Source: an uncultured Clostridia bacterium (lineage in GTDB: Bacteria; Bacillota; Clostridia; Oscillospirales; Oscillospiraceae). Taken from it: 15,042 nt of DNA. The DNA is taken from the NCBI GenBank assembly GCA_945910975.1, contig CAMDZY010000017.1, positions 1 through 15,042 on the forward strand, read 5' to 3'. Shown piece after piece: positions 6,806 through 14,487 of the stretch (the stretch's first letter is position 1; every line of letters begins with the position of its first letter). The notes under the pieces were generated by a model that saw nothing but the letters and a program-made list of their open reading frames with translations, was not told the origin of the DNA and ran no database searches. The position numbers and the translations under genes were made by a program.

Positions 6806-6861
6806 AAAGGGAGCTATTGCAACCAATCGCAATGGAACTAATCAGGAAAGCGAGAACGATC

Positions 6862-8268
6862 ATGAAAAAATCTGTCCATACCGTCCGCTGGCAAAAGCTG
6901 CTGCGCGCTATGCTGGCCGTGCTGCTGATGGCGGCATTGTGCCTGAATATGGTGGCCTGCGCCAAAAAGGACGATACCAAAGACAAGCAAACCGAATCCA
7001 CAGCTTCCACCGAGGAATCCGAATCGACCGAACCGTCCGAGTCGAACGAAGAAACCGATCCAACCGATGAATCCGAGAGCGAACCGTTTGCCCCGGTCGG
7101 CACAGGCGAGGCCTCCAGCCCCGCTGCCAAGGCAACCTATTCCACCACTACCGCAGCCCCCGGCGATGCGGACATGAAAACGGTCGTTGCCACCTATGAC
7201 GGCGGCACGCTGACCAACAGTGAATTTAACGTCTATTTCTGGATGGAATTTTATAACTTCCTCAATTCCGAGATGGGCAGCTACGCTTCCATGCTCGGTC
7301 TGGACCCCGATGCACCGCTCGCCGGTCAGGCATCTATGGCGCCGATCGATGAAAACGACGAAAACAGCGCGGTTATGAGCTGGGAGCAGTACTTCTTGCA
7401 GGCAACCATGCAAAACTACGCCTATTATAAGGGTCTGGAGCTGGACGCCAAGGCACAGAACTTTGTGCTGCCGGAAAGCTATCAGAAGGATTTGGACAAT
7501 CTGGAGAAGAATGTCAAAGATTCCGCCACCGAAAGCGGCTATGAAACCGCCGACGAATTTGTGCAGGCTTCCTTCGGCTCCGGCACCACGTTGCAGGACT
7601 ATGTGGCCTATATGACCTCTTACATCTATTCTTACGCGTACTACGAAACCGTCCTCGCGCCGCAGTGCGATGCCACAGACGAAGAAGTGACGGCCTATTT
7701 TGACGAAAACGCAGACACCTACTCCCAAAGCGGCATCCAAAAGACCGACAAGCATGACGTCAGCGTGCGCCACATCCTGATCCAGCCCGCCGAGGAGTAC
7801 TCCGTTGACTCCGACGGCGACGGCAAGAACGACAGCTACACCGATGAAGAATGGGCAGCCGCCGAGGAAAAGGCAAACACCGTGTATGCCCAGTGGCAGC
7901 AGGATCCCACCGAGGAAAATTTCATCAACCTTGCCAAGGACAATTCCGCAGACGGCAACGCATCCACCGGCGGTCTGTACGAAAACGTACACCCCGGCCA
8001 GATGGTGGAGGAATTCTCCAACTGGTGCTTTGACGATACCCGCGCCACCGGCGATAATGGCATCGTAAAGACGCAGTATGGCTACCACATCATGTATTTC
8101 GTTTCCACAGCCGACACCTTCACTTGGTTTGAAACCGCAAAGTCCGATCTGGTCGGCCAGCAGCTGGGCGATTTGAGCAAGCACGTTTCCGAGCAATACA
8201 CCGTTGACTTCGACTGCAACAAAATCGTCCTGTGTGACGTTGTTACCGCCAACACAGCCAAACAATAA
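6862..8268 (+). CDS. PrsA/SurA-like peptidyl-prolyl cis-trans isomerase lipoprotein
   Basis: A 468-residue lipid-anchored extracytoplasmic foldase. The signal peptide ends in a lipobox (M30-V-A-C33), followed by an acidic Ser/Thr/Glu-rich linker (about 34-85). An alpha-helical SurA_N-like chaperone region spans about 100-295 and a parvulin (PpiC rotamase) domain about 298-416, with VRHILIQP at the start, the conserved FINLAKDNSADGNASTGG segment and a closing GYHIMYF. The parvulin domain is interrupted after the first strand by an insert containing D316-S-D-G-D-G-K-N-D324, a calcium-loop-like pattern. PrsA proteins catalyse folding of secreted proteins between membrane and wall, and the next gene encodes a very large exported protein. 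At 468 residues it is longer than B. subtilis PrsA (about 290). The start at 6862 is chosen because MKKS gives a normal lipoprotein signal; the frame is open upstream to a TTG at 6817 and an ATG at 6832. Confidence 0.92.
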   Translation: MKKSVHTVRWQKLLRAMLAVLLMAALCLNMVACAKKDDTKDKQTESTASTEESESTEPSESNEETDPTDESESEPFAPVGTGEASSPAAKATYSTTTAAPGDADMKTVVATYDGGTLTNSEFNVYFWMEFYNFLNSEMGSYASMLGLDPDAPLAGQASMAPIDENDENSAVMSWEQYFLQATMQNYAYYKGLELDAKAQNFVLPESYQKDLDNLEKNVKDSATESGYETADEFVQASFGSGTTLQDYVAYMTSYIYSYAYYETVLAPQCDATDEEVTAYFDENADTYSQSGIQKTDKHDVSVRHILIQPAEEYSVDSDGDGKNDSYTDEEWAAAEEKANTVYAQWQQDPTEENFINLAKDNSADGNASTGGLYENVHPGQMVEEFSNWCFDDTRATGDNGIVKTQYGYHIMYFVSTADTFTWFETAKSDLVGQQLGDLSKHVSEQYTVDFDCNKIVLCDVVTANTAKQ

Positions 8269-8298
8269 GGAACCGCACGTCGGTTTTTGACACTCTGG

Positions 8299-8332
8299 GC
8301 TGCCGCACCATGACCGGTGCGGCAGCTTTTTT
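8299..8332 (+). terminator. Rho-independent terminator of the PrsA-like gene
   Basis: A perfect 11-bp GC-rich stem (GCTGCCGCACC 8299-8309 with GGTGCGGCAGC 8316-8326), a 6-base loop and six Ts (8327-8332), 31 bp after the stop codon. It separates the foldase gene from the CotH-like gene. Confidence 0.95.
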
Positions 8333-8385
8333 GCGCAATGGCCGGGGGAGGGTCGTTGCGCGGTGTCGTTTTCCGGAAAATTTCA

Positions 8386-8429
8386 CAAATACTGTCCGGA
8401 TTGTCTTGCATTTTTTATTCAAATACTGT
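8386..8429. repeat. 10-bp direct repeat around the CotH-like gene promoter
   Basis: CAAATACTGT occurs at 8386-8395 and again at 8420-8429, 34 bp apart (about three helical turns). The second copy ends in the -10 hexamer of the predicted promoter. It may be a pair of operator half-sites or chance. Confidence 0.4.
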
Positions 8430-8434
8430 ATGAT
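8406..8434 (+). promoter_or_regulatory. Promoter for the CotH-like SLH gene
   Basis: TTGCAT (8406-8411), 17-base spacer, TATGAT (8429-8434). The predicted start near 8441 leaves about 36 nt of leader before the ATG at 8477. Confidence 0.65.
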
Positions 8435-8476
8435 GGAAGATAGACAGACCCAAATTTGAGAAAGGCTGGGAAGAAT

Positions 8477-11400
8477 ATGAAACATTTTGGCAAACGGCTC
8501 ACCGGCTTCGTGCTTGCGTTGGCGCTGGTGCTGACATCGCTGTCGGGGATCGGCAGTCTGGTCACGCCTGCCAAGGCCGCAAACGGCGGTGTGGCAGGCA
8601 GTAATCTGCCACAAATTTACATCACAATCACCGATCCCTCCTATTCCGGCGGCACGCTGAATAAGGATATGGGATATATGAAAACATCCATTGAGGTCGT
8701 TGATCCCACCGACAGCAGCCACAATCTGACGGATACCGGCGCTGAAATCAAGGTGCGCGGCAACTCCACCGCAGGCGGTGCCAAGCGGCCGTACAACTTT
8801 AAGCTGTCCGGCAAAACCGACGTGCTTGGCATGGGCAAGGGCAAAAAATGGTGTCTGCTTGCCAATATGTTCGACAAGTCTTTGATGCGCAACAAGCTGG
8901 CCTATGACTTCTGCCATGATATCGGTCTGGCGTTTACGCCGGATACCAAAATGGTGGACGTCTGGTTCAACGGCAGCTATTCCGGCTGCTACCTGCTCTC
9001 CGAGCCGATCGAGGCCAAGGCTAACCGCGTGGATATCGACATTGACAACGGCGATTTCCTGTTTGAACGCGAACGTGACCGCTACGAAAGCGGCGTCACC
9101 TACTTCAACACCCCCGTTTTCGGCCAGCGCTTTACCGCCGGCGATCCGGAGGAGTTCACGCCGGAGCAGTACACACAGCTGATGGAGCTTCTCCGCAAGG
9201 CCGAAACCGCCATGCAGTCCAACGACTACGACACCATGGCGCAGGCGATTGATTTAAATTCCTTTGTGGACTTTTACATTGCACTGGAATATTTTAAAAA
9301 CGCCGACGCGGACTTCAGCTCCACCCGTTTCTATTTCCAGAACGGCATCCTCTACGCAGGCCCGGCATGGGACTTTGACCTGTCCTGCGGCAACTGCGCC
9401 GACAGCTACTATGAATACAACAACATCGGCACAACACATAACAGCTATGAGAGCTTCTATGTTTCCACCGCGATCTGGTATCAATATCTGATGCGCAACA
9501 AGCAGTTCTGCGAACAGGTTCGGGCGCGCTATCTGGAATTGCAGCCCCAAATCGTCAACCTCTATGCCGACAATGCCCTTGGCACAAACCGAATCGACCG
9601 CCTGCTGAACGAATGCGGCGTCAGCTTTGCCGCCAACTGGACGGTTTGGAAGGAAAATTCTCAGGACAGCGGCATTGAACGTGTGCCGGAAAAGACGTTT
9701 GCGGAAAACGTTGCCTACCTGCGCAACTGGCTGCGCCTGCGCAACGAATGGATGCTCAACGCCATCAACAACAAAACGTCCTTCCTGCCCCCCGTTGGCA
9801 TGATCGACGGCGTTTACACATTCTCGATCGACGAACAGATGATCGATGCAAGCCAGAGCAGCCCCGCACTCGCCGGTGCATCCCATACGGACGCGCAGCG
9901 CTTTGTGGCGCAGAAATACGACGGCTACTACTCCCTGCGCAGTCTGCAAACCGGCAAATACCTGATGCCCAGCGGCAATAACGTGGTGCTGCAATCCTCG
10001 TCCAACCCGGTGGTTTGGGCGGTTGACACCAATGACGACGGCACCTTTACCCTCGCCAACCGAAGCAACACCAACATGGTTTTGACCTGCTCCAACGGCC
10101 GGCTGCGTATGCAAAGCGCCGTGGACGACGACCCCTCCCAGTGCTGGAAGGGCGAGGTGCAGAATGTGCTGACTGACGGCGTATACAAGCTGGCTTCCAA
10201 CGGCAACAGCACCTACGTTCTCAACGTGGAGGGCAACTCCACCGAGAACTGCGCCAACGTCTACATCTGGAACCGCAGCAACAACAAGGCCGATCAGTTT
10301 GTATTTGAATCGCTGCCCGACGGCTTCTATACCGTTCGTGCGCTACACTCGAATTACTATCTGAACGTTTCCGGCGCATCCAGAAGCGAGGGTGCAAACC
10401 TCATCCAGTATGACGACACCTCCGCACCGGACAACCAAATCTGGTCTGTCGTGCCGAACACCGACGGCAGCATCAGCTTGGTTTCCTACCTCAGCGGGCT
10501 TTATGTGGACATCGCCAGCGGCACCAACGCCAACGGCACCAACGTCCGGATGTGGACGGGCAACGGCACCAATGCCCAGAAATGGAAGCCCGAGATCCAA
10601 AAGACCATCCAGGACGGCGTATATCAGGCCGATTTTGAGCAAAGTCAGCTCGGCAAGGCGCAGGATGATGTTGCCCTCCTGCCCGCCACCACGGACAACA
10701 ATACAAAACTCGTCATTCAAATGCAAGGCACCGGCGAATACACCGTTCGCTTTGTTTCCGACAACAGCTACCTCGGCGCATCCGCAATTCCCGGCAGCGA
10801 CATTTTAGCAAACGGCGATGCACAGAAATGGAGCATCGTACCCGACCATGACGGCACCTATCACCTTGTCAGCTTTGACGGAAATCTCCAGCTGACCCGT
10901 GGCGAAACCGACCTCGTTGCCGGTCATGCCGTCTTTGGCAGCGCGCAGATGTGGGCATTGAAGCCGGCTTCCATCGGCCTGGACGGCGTGTACACCGTTA
11001 GCACCACCGTCAACAGTGCATATCTACTGGACATCGGCGAAAACGACACTTCCGGCGCAAAGCTGCAAGTCGCCAGACCGAACGCCATCACCGACAGCCA
11101 AAAGTGGATCTTGCAGAGCCGCGAGGACAGATATTATGTCCTGCGCTCGCTGTACTCCGGCCGTATGATTGCAGCCGATTCCGCTGCTGTTTCCAACGGC
11201 ATCCGGGTCGCGCAGATCTCCGACGGCGAAACCGCCGACACCTTGGCACGCTGGCAGCTGATCCCCAATGTGGACGGCACCTACAGCCTGCTTTGCATGG
11301 CAAGCGGCCTGTACCTGCAACTGAGCGGCGCTTCGGCCTATACCGGCTGTGCCGTCAATTTGAACAGACGCAACGACACGGCAGCAGCTCAGAAATGGAC

Positions 11401-13777
11401 ACTCAACAGCCGTTTTGCCTGCATGGACGACGGCACCTATCCCATCAAAACCAACGATTCCGCCCTCACGCTGACGGACGGCAGCCTCTCCATGGACGCC
11501 TACACCGGCGCGGAGAACCAGCAGTTTGTCATCACCCATACCGCCGATGCGTATTACACCATCGCCACGGCAGACGGCAAATATCTCTCCGGCTCCGGAA
11601 AGACACTGGCACTGGCCGAGGACGGCAGCGCCGATGCTTGCCTGTGGACGCTGCTTCCCAACCCGGACGACACCTGCACCTTTGTCTGCAAGGCCACCGG
11701 CCACAGCCTGGATGAAACGCTGGCGCTGCTGCCCGGCACCGGCACGGGTGACCAGAAATTCCAGTCCGGCCCGCACCGCCACAAATATGTCGGCACGACC
11801 ACAAAGCCCACCTGCCTGGAAGCAGGCTACACCACCTACACCTGCACGGAATGTGGCGACAGCTACACGGCCGATGAGGTTCCCGCCCTGGGACACAACC
11901 CGGTCGTTGACCCGGCCGTGGAACCCAACTGCACGCAGACCGGCCTGACCGAGGGCAGCCACTGCGAACGCTGCGGCAAGGTTTTGGTCGAGCAGCAAAC
12001 CGTCCCCACCCGCCACCAGCCCGTGGATGACCCGGCCGTGGAGCCGACCTGCACCAGCTACGGTCTGTCGGCAGGTAGCCACTGCGCCATCTGCGGTCAA
12101 ACCATCGTTCCGCAGACCGTCATCCCCGGCGGACACGTGATCGTGCAAAATATTGCAGTCGAGCCGACCTGCACCACGGAAGGCCTGAGCGCAGGCAGCT
12201 ATTGCACCCGCTGCGGTATGACCTTTGGCGGCCGCGAGGTTATCCCGGCACTCGGCCACGAGTGGGACGCAGGTGTCAGAACCCAGCCCACCTGCACCGA
12301 GCCTGGCCACATCACCTACACCTGCACCCGCTGCCACGAGCAGTCCACCGATACACTGCCTGCAACCGGTCACCAGCCCGTCACCGATCCCGGAACCCCC
12401 GCCACCTGCACCGAATCCGGCCTGACAGACGGCATCCACTGTGCGACCTGCGGCGCAGTGATCACCGCACAGGAAGTCATTCCCGCAACCGGCCATCAGC
12501 CTGTCACCGACCCCGGAACCCCCGCCACCTGCACGCAGGACGGCCTGACCGATGGTAGCCACTGTGCAACCTGCGGTGCAGTGATCACCGCGCAGGAAGT
12601 CATTCCCGCAACCGGCCACCAGTCCGTCACCGATCCCGGAAAGCCCGCAACCTGCACCGAATCCGGCCTGACAGACGGCAGCCATTGCGCAGTTTGTGAT
12701 GCAATCTTGACCGTTCCGGAGCCGACTCCCGCGCTTGGACACGATTGGGATGCCGGCGTTGCGATTCCCAACGAAATCTGTTCCGCCGTCAACGATATGA
12801 AATACACCTGCCGCCGCTGCGGAGAAACGCAAATCATCGGCAGCACAGAGGGTCACGCCGTTGTAGTCGACCCCGCAGTGCCTGCCACCTGCACGCAGGA
12901 CGGTTTGAGCGAGGGCAGCCACTGCTCTGCTTGCGGCACGATCATCGTCCCGCAGCAGGTCATTGCGGCAACCGGCCACAGCGTTGTCACCGACCCGGCA
13001 AAATCCGCCACCTGCACACAAGACGGCTTGACCGAAGGCAGCCATTGCAAGACCTGCGGCTTGGTACTCACCGCGCAGGAAACGATTCCCGCACTGGGAC
13101 ACGACATGGTTTTGACCTCGCATGTGGACTGCACGGAGGTTGACGATGGCTATGACCAATTCACCTGCCAGCGCTGCGGCTATGTCGCACGCGAAGCCAT
13201 CCCCGCAACCGGCTGCCCCAGCACCGCCTTTGACGATGTGGATCGCAGCAAGTGGTATCATGCAAGCGTTGACTACATGGTATCCATGGGCTATATGCAA
13301 GGAATGACCACACATTACTTCGGGCTGACCGAAAACGTGACCCGTGGCCAGCTTGTGGCAATCCTGTACCGCATCGCAGGAAGCCCGGATAGCGCGCAAT
13401 GGACGCATCCCTTCACCGATGTCGCCGACAATCGGTTCTATTCCAAGGCTGTCGCCTGGGCATACGGCAACAAGGTCGTCGCCGGTATCAGTAAGACGCA
13501 ATTTGCACCGAATCAACCGGTCACCCGCGAACAGCTGGCGTCGATTTTGTACCGCAGCAAGGGACAACCGGCCGTGTCGGGCGATTACCTGGCCGACTTC
13601 CCGGATCGCGCAAGCGTATCGAAGTATGCCGTACCCGCCATCAACTGGGCGGTTCGCACCGGCCTGATCAGCGGCAACCAACTCGGCAGCACCGTTCTTC
13701 TCCAACCCAAAGATAACGCCTCGCGCGCACAGTGCGCATCGATCCTCCACCGCTTCCTCACAAAAACGGGGAACTGA
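8477..13777 (+). CDS. Giant secreted CotH-like kinase / ricin-type lectin / Cys-His repeat / SLH protein
   Basis: A 1766-residue modular surface protein. A signal peptide (about 1-35, ending AKA-AN) is followed by a CotH-like domain at about 44-435: KVRGNST (92-98), KRPYNFKL, WCLLANMFDKSLMRN, a catalytic-loop-like FKNADAD with N275, D277 and D279, and PAWDFD with D299 and D301, the metal-binding pattern of CotH kinases. Residues about 470-1095 form several ricin-type beta-trefoil segments with recurring QxW-like motifs (NQIW, AQKW, SQKW). Twelve Cys/His-rich repeats cover 1100-1579, then three SLH domains at about 1583-1766 (FDDVDRSKWYHAS, FTDVADNRFYSKAV, FPDRASVSKYAV). CotH enzymes transfer phosphate to proteins; this one would act outside the cell, held on the wall by SLH domains and perhaps bound to glycans. 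The ATG at 8477 has AAAGG 11 bases upstream; an in-frame TTG at 8456 is less likely. Kinase activity and substrate are inference. Confidence 0.92.
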   Translation: MKHFGKRLTGFVLALALVLTSLSGIGSLVTPAKAANGGVAGSNLPQIYITITDPSYSGGTLNKDMGYMKTSIEVVDPTDSSHNLTDTGAEIKVRGNSTAGGAKRPYNFKLSGKTDVLGMGKGKKWCLLANMFDKSLMRNKLAYDFCHDIGLAFTPDTKMVDVWFNGSYSGCYLLSEPIEAKANRVDIDIDNGDFLFERERDRYESGVTYFNTPVFGQRFTAGDPEEFTPEQYTQLMELLRKAETAMQSNDYDTMAQAIDLNSFVDFYIALEYFKNADADFSSTRFYFQNGILYAGPAWDFDLSCGNCADSYYEYNNIGTTHNSYESFYVSTAIWYQYLMRNKQFCEQVRARYLELQPQIVNLYADNALGTNRIDRLLNECGVSFAANWTVWKENSQDSGIERVPEKTFAENVAYLRNWLRLRNEWMLNAINNKTSFLPPVGMIDGVYTFSIDEQMIDASQSSPALAGASHTDAQRFVAQKYDGYYSLRSLQTGKYLMPSGNNVVLQSSSNPVVWAVDTNDDGTFTLANRSNTNMVLTCSNGRLRMQSAVDDDPSQCWKGEVQNVLTDGVYKLASNGNSTYVLNVEGNSTENCANVYIWNRSNNKADQFVFESLPDGFYTVRALHSNYYLNVSGASRSEGANLIQYDDTSAPDNQIWSVVPNTDGSISLVSYLSGLYVDIASGTNANGTNVRMWTGNGTNAQKWKPEIQKTIQDGVYQADFEQSQLGKAQDDVALLPATTDNNTKLVIQMQGTGEYTVRFVSDNSYLGASAIPGSDILANGDAQKWSIVPDHDGTYHLVSFDGNLQLTRGETDLVAGHAVFGSAQMWALKPASIGLDGVYTVSTTVNSAYLLDIGENDTSGAKLQVARPNAITDSQKWILQSREDRYYVLRSLYSGRMIAADSAAVSNGIRVAQISDGETADTLARWQLIPNVDGTYSLLCMASGLYLQLSGASAYTGCAVNLNRRNDTAAAQKWTLNSRFACMDDGTYPIKTNDSALTLTDGSLSMDAYTGAENQQFVITHTADAYYTIATADGKYLSGSGKTLALAEDGSADACLWTLLPNPDDTCTFVCKATGHSLDETLALLPGTGTGDQKFQSGPHRHKYVGTTTKPTCLEAGYTTYTCTECGDSYTADEVPALGHNPVVDPAVEPNCTQTGLTEGSHCERCGKVLVEQQTVPTRHQPVDDPAVEPTCTSYGLSAGSHCAICGQTIVPQTVIPGGHVIVQNIAVEPTCTTEGLSAGSYCTRCGMTFGGREVIPALGHEWDAGVRTQPTCTEPGHITYTCTRCHEQSTDTLPATGHQPVTDPGTPATCTESGLTDGIHCATCGAVITAQEVIPATGHQPVTDPGTPATCTQDGLTDGSHCATCGAVITAQEVIPATGHQSVTDPGKPATCTESGLTDGSHCAVCDAILTVPEPTPALGHDWDAGVAIPNEICSAVNDMKYTCRRCGETQIIGSTEGHAVVVDPAVPATCTQDGLSEGSHCSACGTIIVPQQVIAATGHSVVTDPAKSATCTQDGLTEGSHCKTCGLVLTAQETIPALGHDMVLTSHVDCTEVDDGYDQFTCQRCGYVAREAIPATGCPSTAFDDVDRSKWYHASVDYMVSMGYMQGMTTHYFGLTENVTRGQLVAILYRIAGSPDSAQWTHPFTDVADNRFYSKAVAWAYGNKVVAGISKTQFAPNQPVTREQLASILYRSKGQPAVSGDYLADFPDRASVSKYAVPAINWAVRTGLISGNQLGSTVLLQPKDNASRAQCASILHRFLTKTGN
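11774..13213 (+). repeat. Twelve tandem coding repeats of about 120 bp (C-CxxC-H units)
   Basis: Twelve units of 38-41 codons inside the CotH-like gene, most following C-x(10-11)-C-x2-C-x(14-16)-H. There are two classes: A units (VTDPxxPATC ... GSHCxxCG ... IPATGH) and B units (WDAG ... PTC ... YTCxRC). The order is B AAA B AAA B AA B. Units 6-8 (12374-12742) are each exactly 123 bp and nearly identical, indicating recent duplication. The last unit ends in Cys in place of His. Confidence 0.9.
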
Positions 13778-13789
13778 TTTAACGTGTAA

Positions 13790-13828
13790 AAACTACAAGC
13801 CTGCCCAAACAGGGTAGGCTTGTAGTTT
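13790..13828. terminator. Hairpin after the CotH-like gene, probable terminator
   Basis: A 17-position stem (AAACTACAAGCCTGCCC 13790-13806 with GGGTAGGCTTGTAGTTT 13812-13828, one G-U) and a 5-base loop, starting 12 bp after the stop codon. The T-tract is only TTT on the plus strand and is better (TTTTT) on the minus strand. Placement suggests it ends the CotH-like transcript. Confidence 0.7.
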
Positions 13829-13945
13829 CAGGCGGCGAAGAACATTGCCGGGCTTAGGCGGCACATCATCAACGCCGGCCATGGCCTGCCCGCTTTGCCG
13901 CACAGGGCAACGCGCTGTGCGATACATACCGAAAAAAATAACTGC

Positions 13946-13961
13946 GGAGGGGACACGTTTG
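13946..13961 (+). promoter_or_regulatory. Ribosome binding site and TTG start of the GNAT gene
   Basis: GGAGGGG (13946-13952), six-base spacer, TTG (13959-13961). This sets the start of the acetyltransferase. The frame is open 38 codons further upstream, but that extension has no family-like sequence and no Shine-Dalgarno. Confidence 0.8.
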
Positions 13962-14402
13962 GAAATCCGACAGATCACGCAGAACAAAAAACAGTTTCTC
14001 CCCCTGCTGCTGGCGGCAGACGAGCAGGAGGATATGATTGACCGCTACCTTGACAAAGGCACAATGTTTGTGCTTGACGACAACGGCATTCGATGCGAAT
14101 GTGTCGTTACGGACGAGGGCGGCGGGATTCTGGAAATCAAGAATCTTGCCACCGTGCCGGGCTTTCGGCGGTGCGGTTATGCAAGCGCACTGATCGACTG
14201 GATCGCCGCAAGCTATCGCGGGCAATACGCCATCTTGCAGGTCGGAACAGGCGACAGCCCGCTCACGGTACCGTTTTATGAAAAATGCGGCTTTGTCCGC
14301 TCTCACTGCGTGAAAAATTTTTTCACCGACAACTACGACCACCCGATCTGGGAGTGCGGCCGCCAATTGGTCGACATGGTCTACCTGCAAAAAACGCTCT
14401 AG
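13959..14402 (+). CDS. GNAT family N-acetyltransferase (YvbK-like)
   Basis: A 147-residue cytosolic acetyltransferase of the GNAT superfamily, closest in feel to B. subtilis YvbK. Recognisable family text includes ADEQEDMIDRYLDKG near the N-terminus, LEIKNLAT in the core strand, the acetyl-CoA motif A region VPGFRRCGYASALI (66-79, where RRCGYA replaces the usual Q/RxxGxG/A), and the motif B-like PFYEKCGFVRSH followed by NFFTDNYDHPIWE. The donor would be acetyl-CoA; the acceptor amine is unknown. The start is TTG with a strong GGAGGGG ribosome binding site. It stands alone between the CotH-like gene's hairpin and a convergent membrane-protein gene; I could not find a clear promoter in 13829-13945. 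Length is normal for the family. Confidence 0.9.
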   Translation: MEIRQITQNKKQFLPLLLAADEQEDMIDRYLDKGTMFVLDDNGIRCECVVTDEGGGILEIKNLATVPGFRRCGYASALIDWIAASYRGQYAILQVGTGDSPLTVPFYEKCGFVRSHCVKNFFTDNYDHPIWECGRQLVDMVYLQKTL

Positions 14403-14449
14403 GGAACCTCCAAGGCTCCGCTATGTAATCAAACTTTTTGACAAGCTAA

Positions 14450-14479
14450 GGGCTGCCACGCATGAGTGTGTGGCAGCCC
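14450..14479. terminator. Bidirectional hairpin between convergent genes, probable terminator
   Basis: A 13-position stem (GGGCTGCCACGCA 14450-14462 with TGTGTGGCAGCCC 14467-14479, one G-U) and a TGAG loop. The flanking T-tracts are weak on both strands (GGTTTGCATT on plus). It lies between the GNAT gene and the convergent membrane-protein gene. Confidence 0.65.
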
Positions 14480-14487
14480 GGTTTGCA

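Larger units (their letters stand above)
6130..6861. other. AT-rich divergent intergenic region
   Basis: About 730 bp between the minus-strand SLH-protease gene and the plus-strand PrsA-like gene, with no convincing coding region. It holds two tandem minus-strand promoters, a long minus-strand leader with direct and inverted repeats, and two candidate plus-strand promoters. It is visibly AT-rich compared with the window average, especially from 6130 to 6580. Short open frames in it lack ribosome binding sites and recognisable products. Confidence 0.7.

Noticed and set aside
6838..8265. A 475-codon minus-strand open frame opposite the PrsA-like gene
   Set aside because: No start signal or domain; it mirrors the codon bias of the foldase gene.
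11774..13213. Tandem repeats considered as a CRISPR array
   Set aside because: The repeats are about 120 bp, in frame, degenerate at the third codon position and encode a protein module; there are no unique spacers.
11024..13750. A 908-codon open frame on the minus strand inside the CotH-like gene
   Set aside because: It is antisense to a clearly structured gene with recognisable domains. The translation is Gly/Ala/Cys-rich with no family signature, as expected from GC-rich, repeat-rich codons read backwards.
13874..13883. Palindrome GGCCATGGCC upstream of the GNAT gene
   Set aside because: A 10-bp palindrome in GC-rich sequence is expected by chance and no second copy or other operator-like context is present.
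13845..13958. 38-codon N-terminal extension of the GNAT protein
   Set aside because: The sequence is unlike the family and lacks a Shine-Dalgarno; TTG at 13959 has GGAGGGG at ideal spacing.
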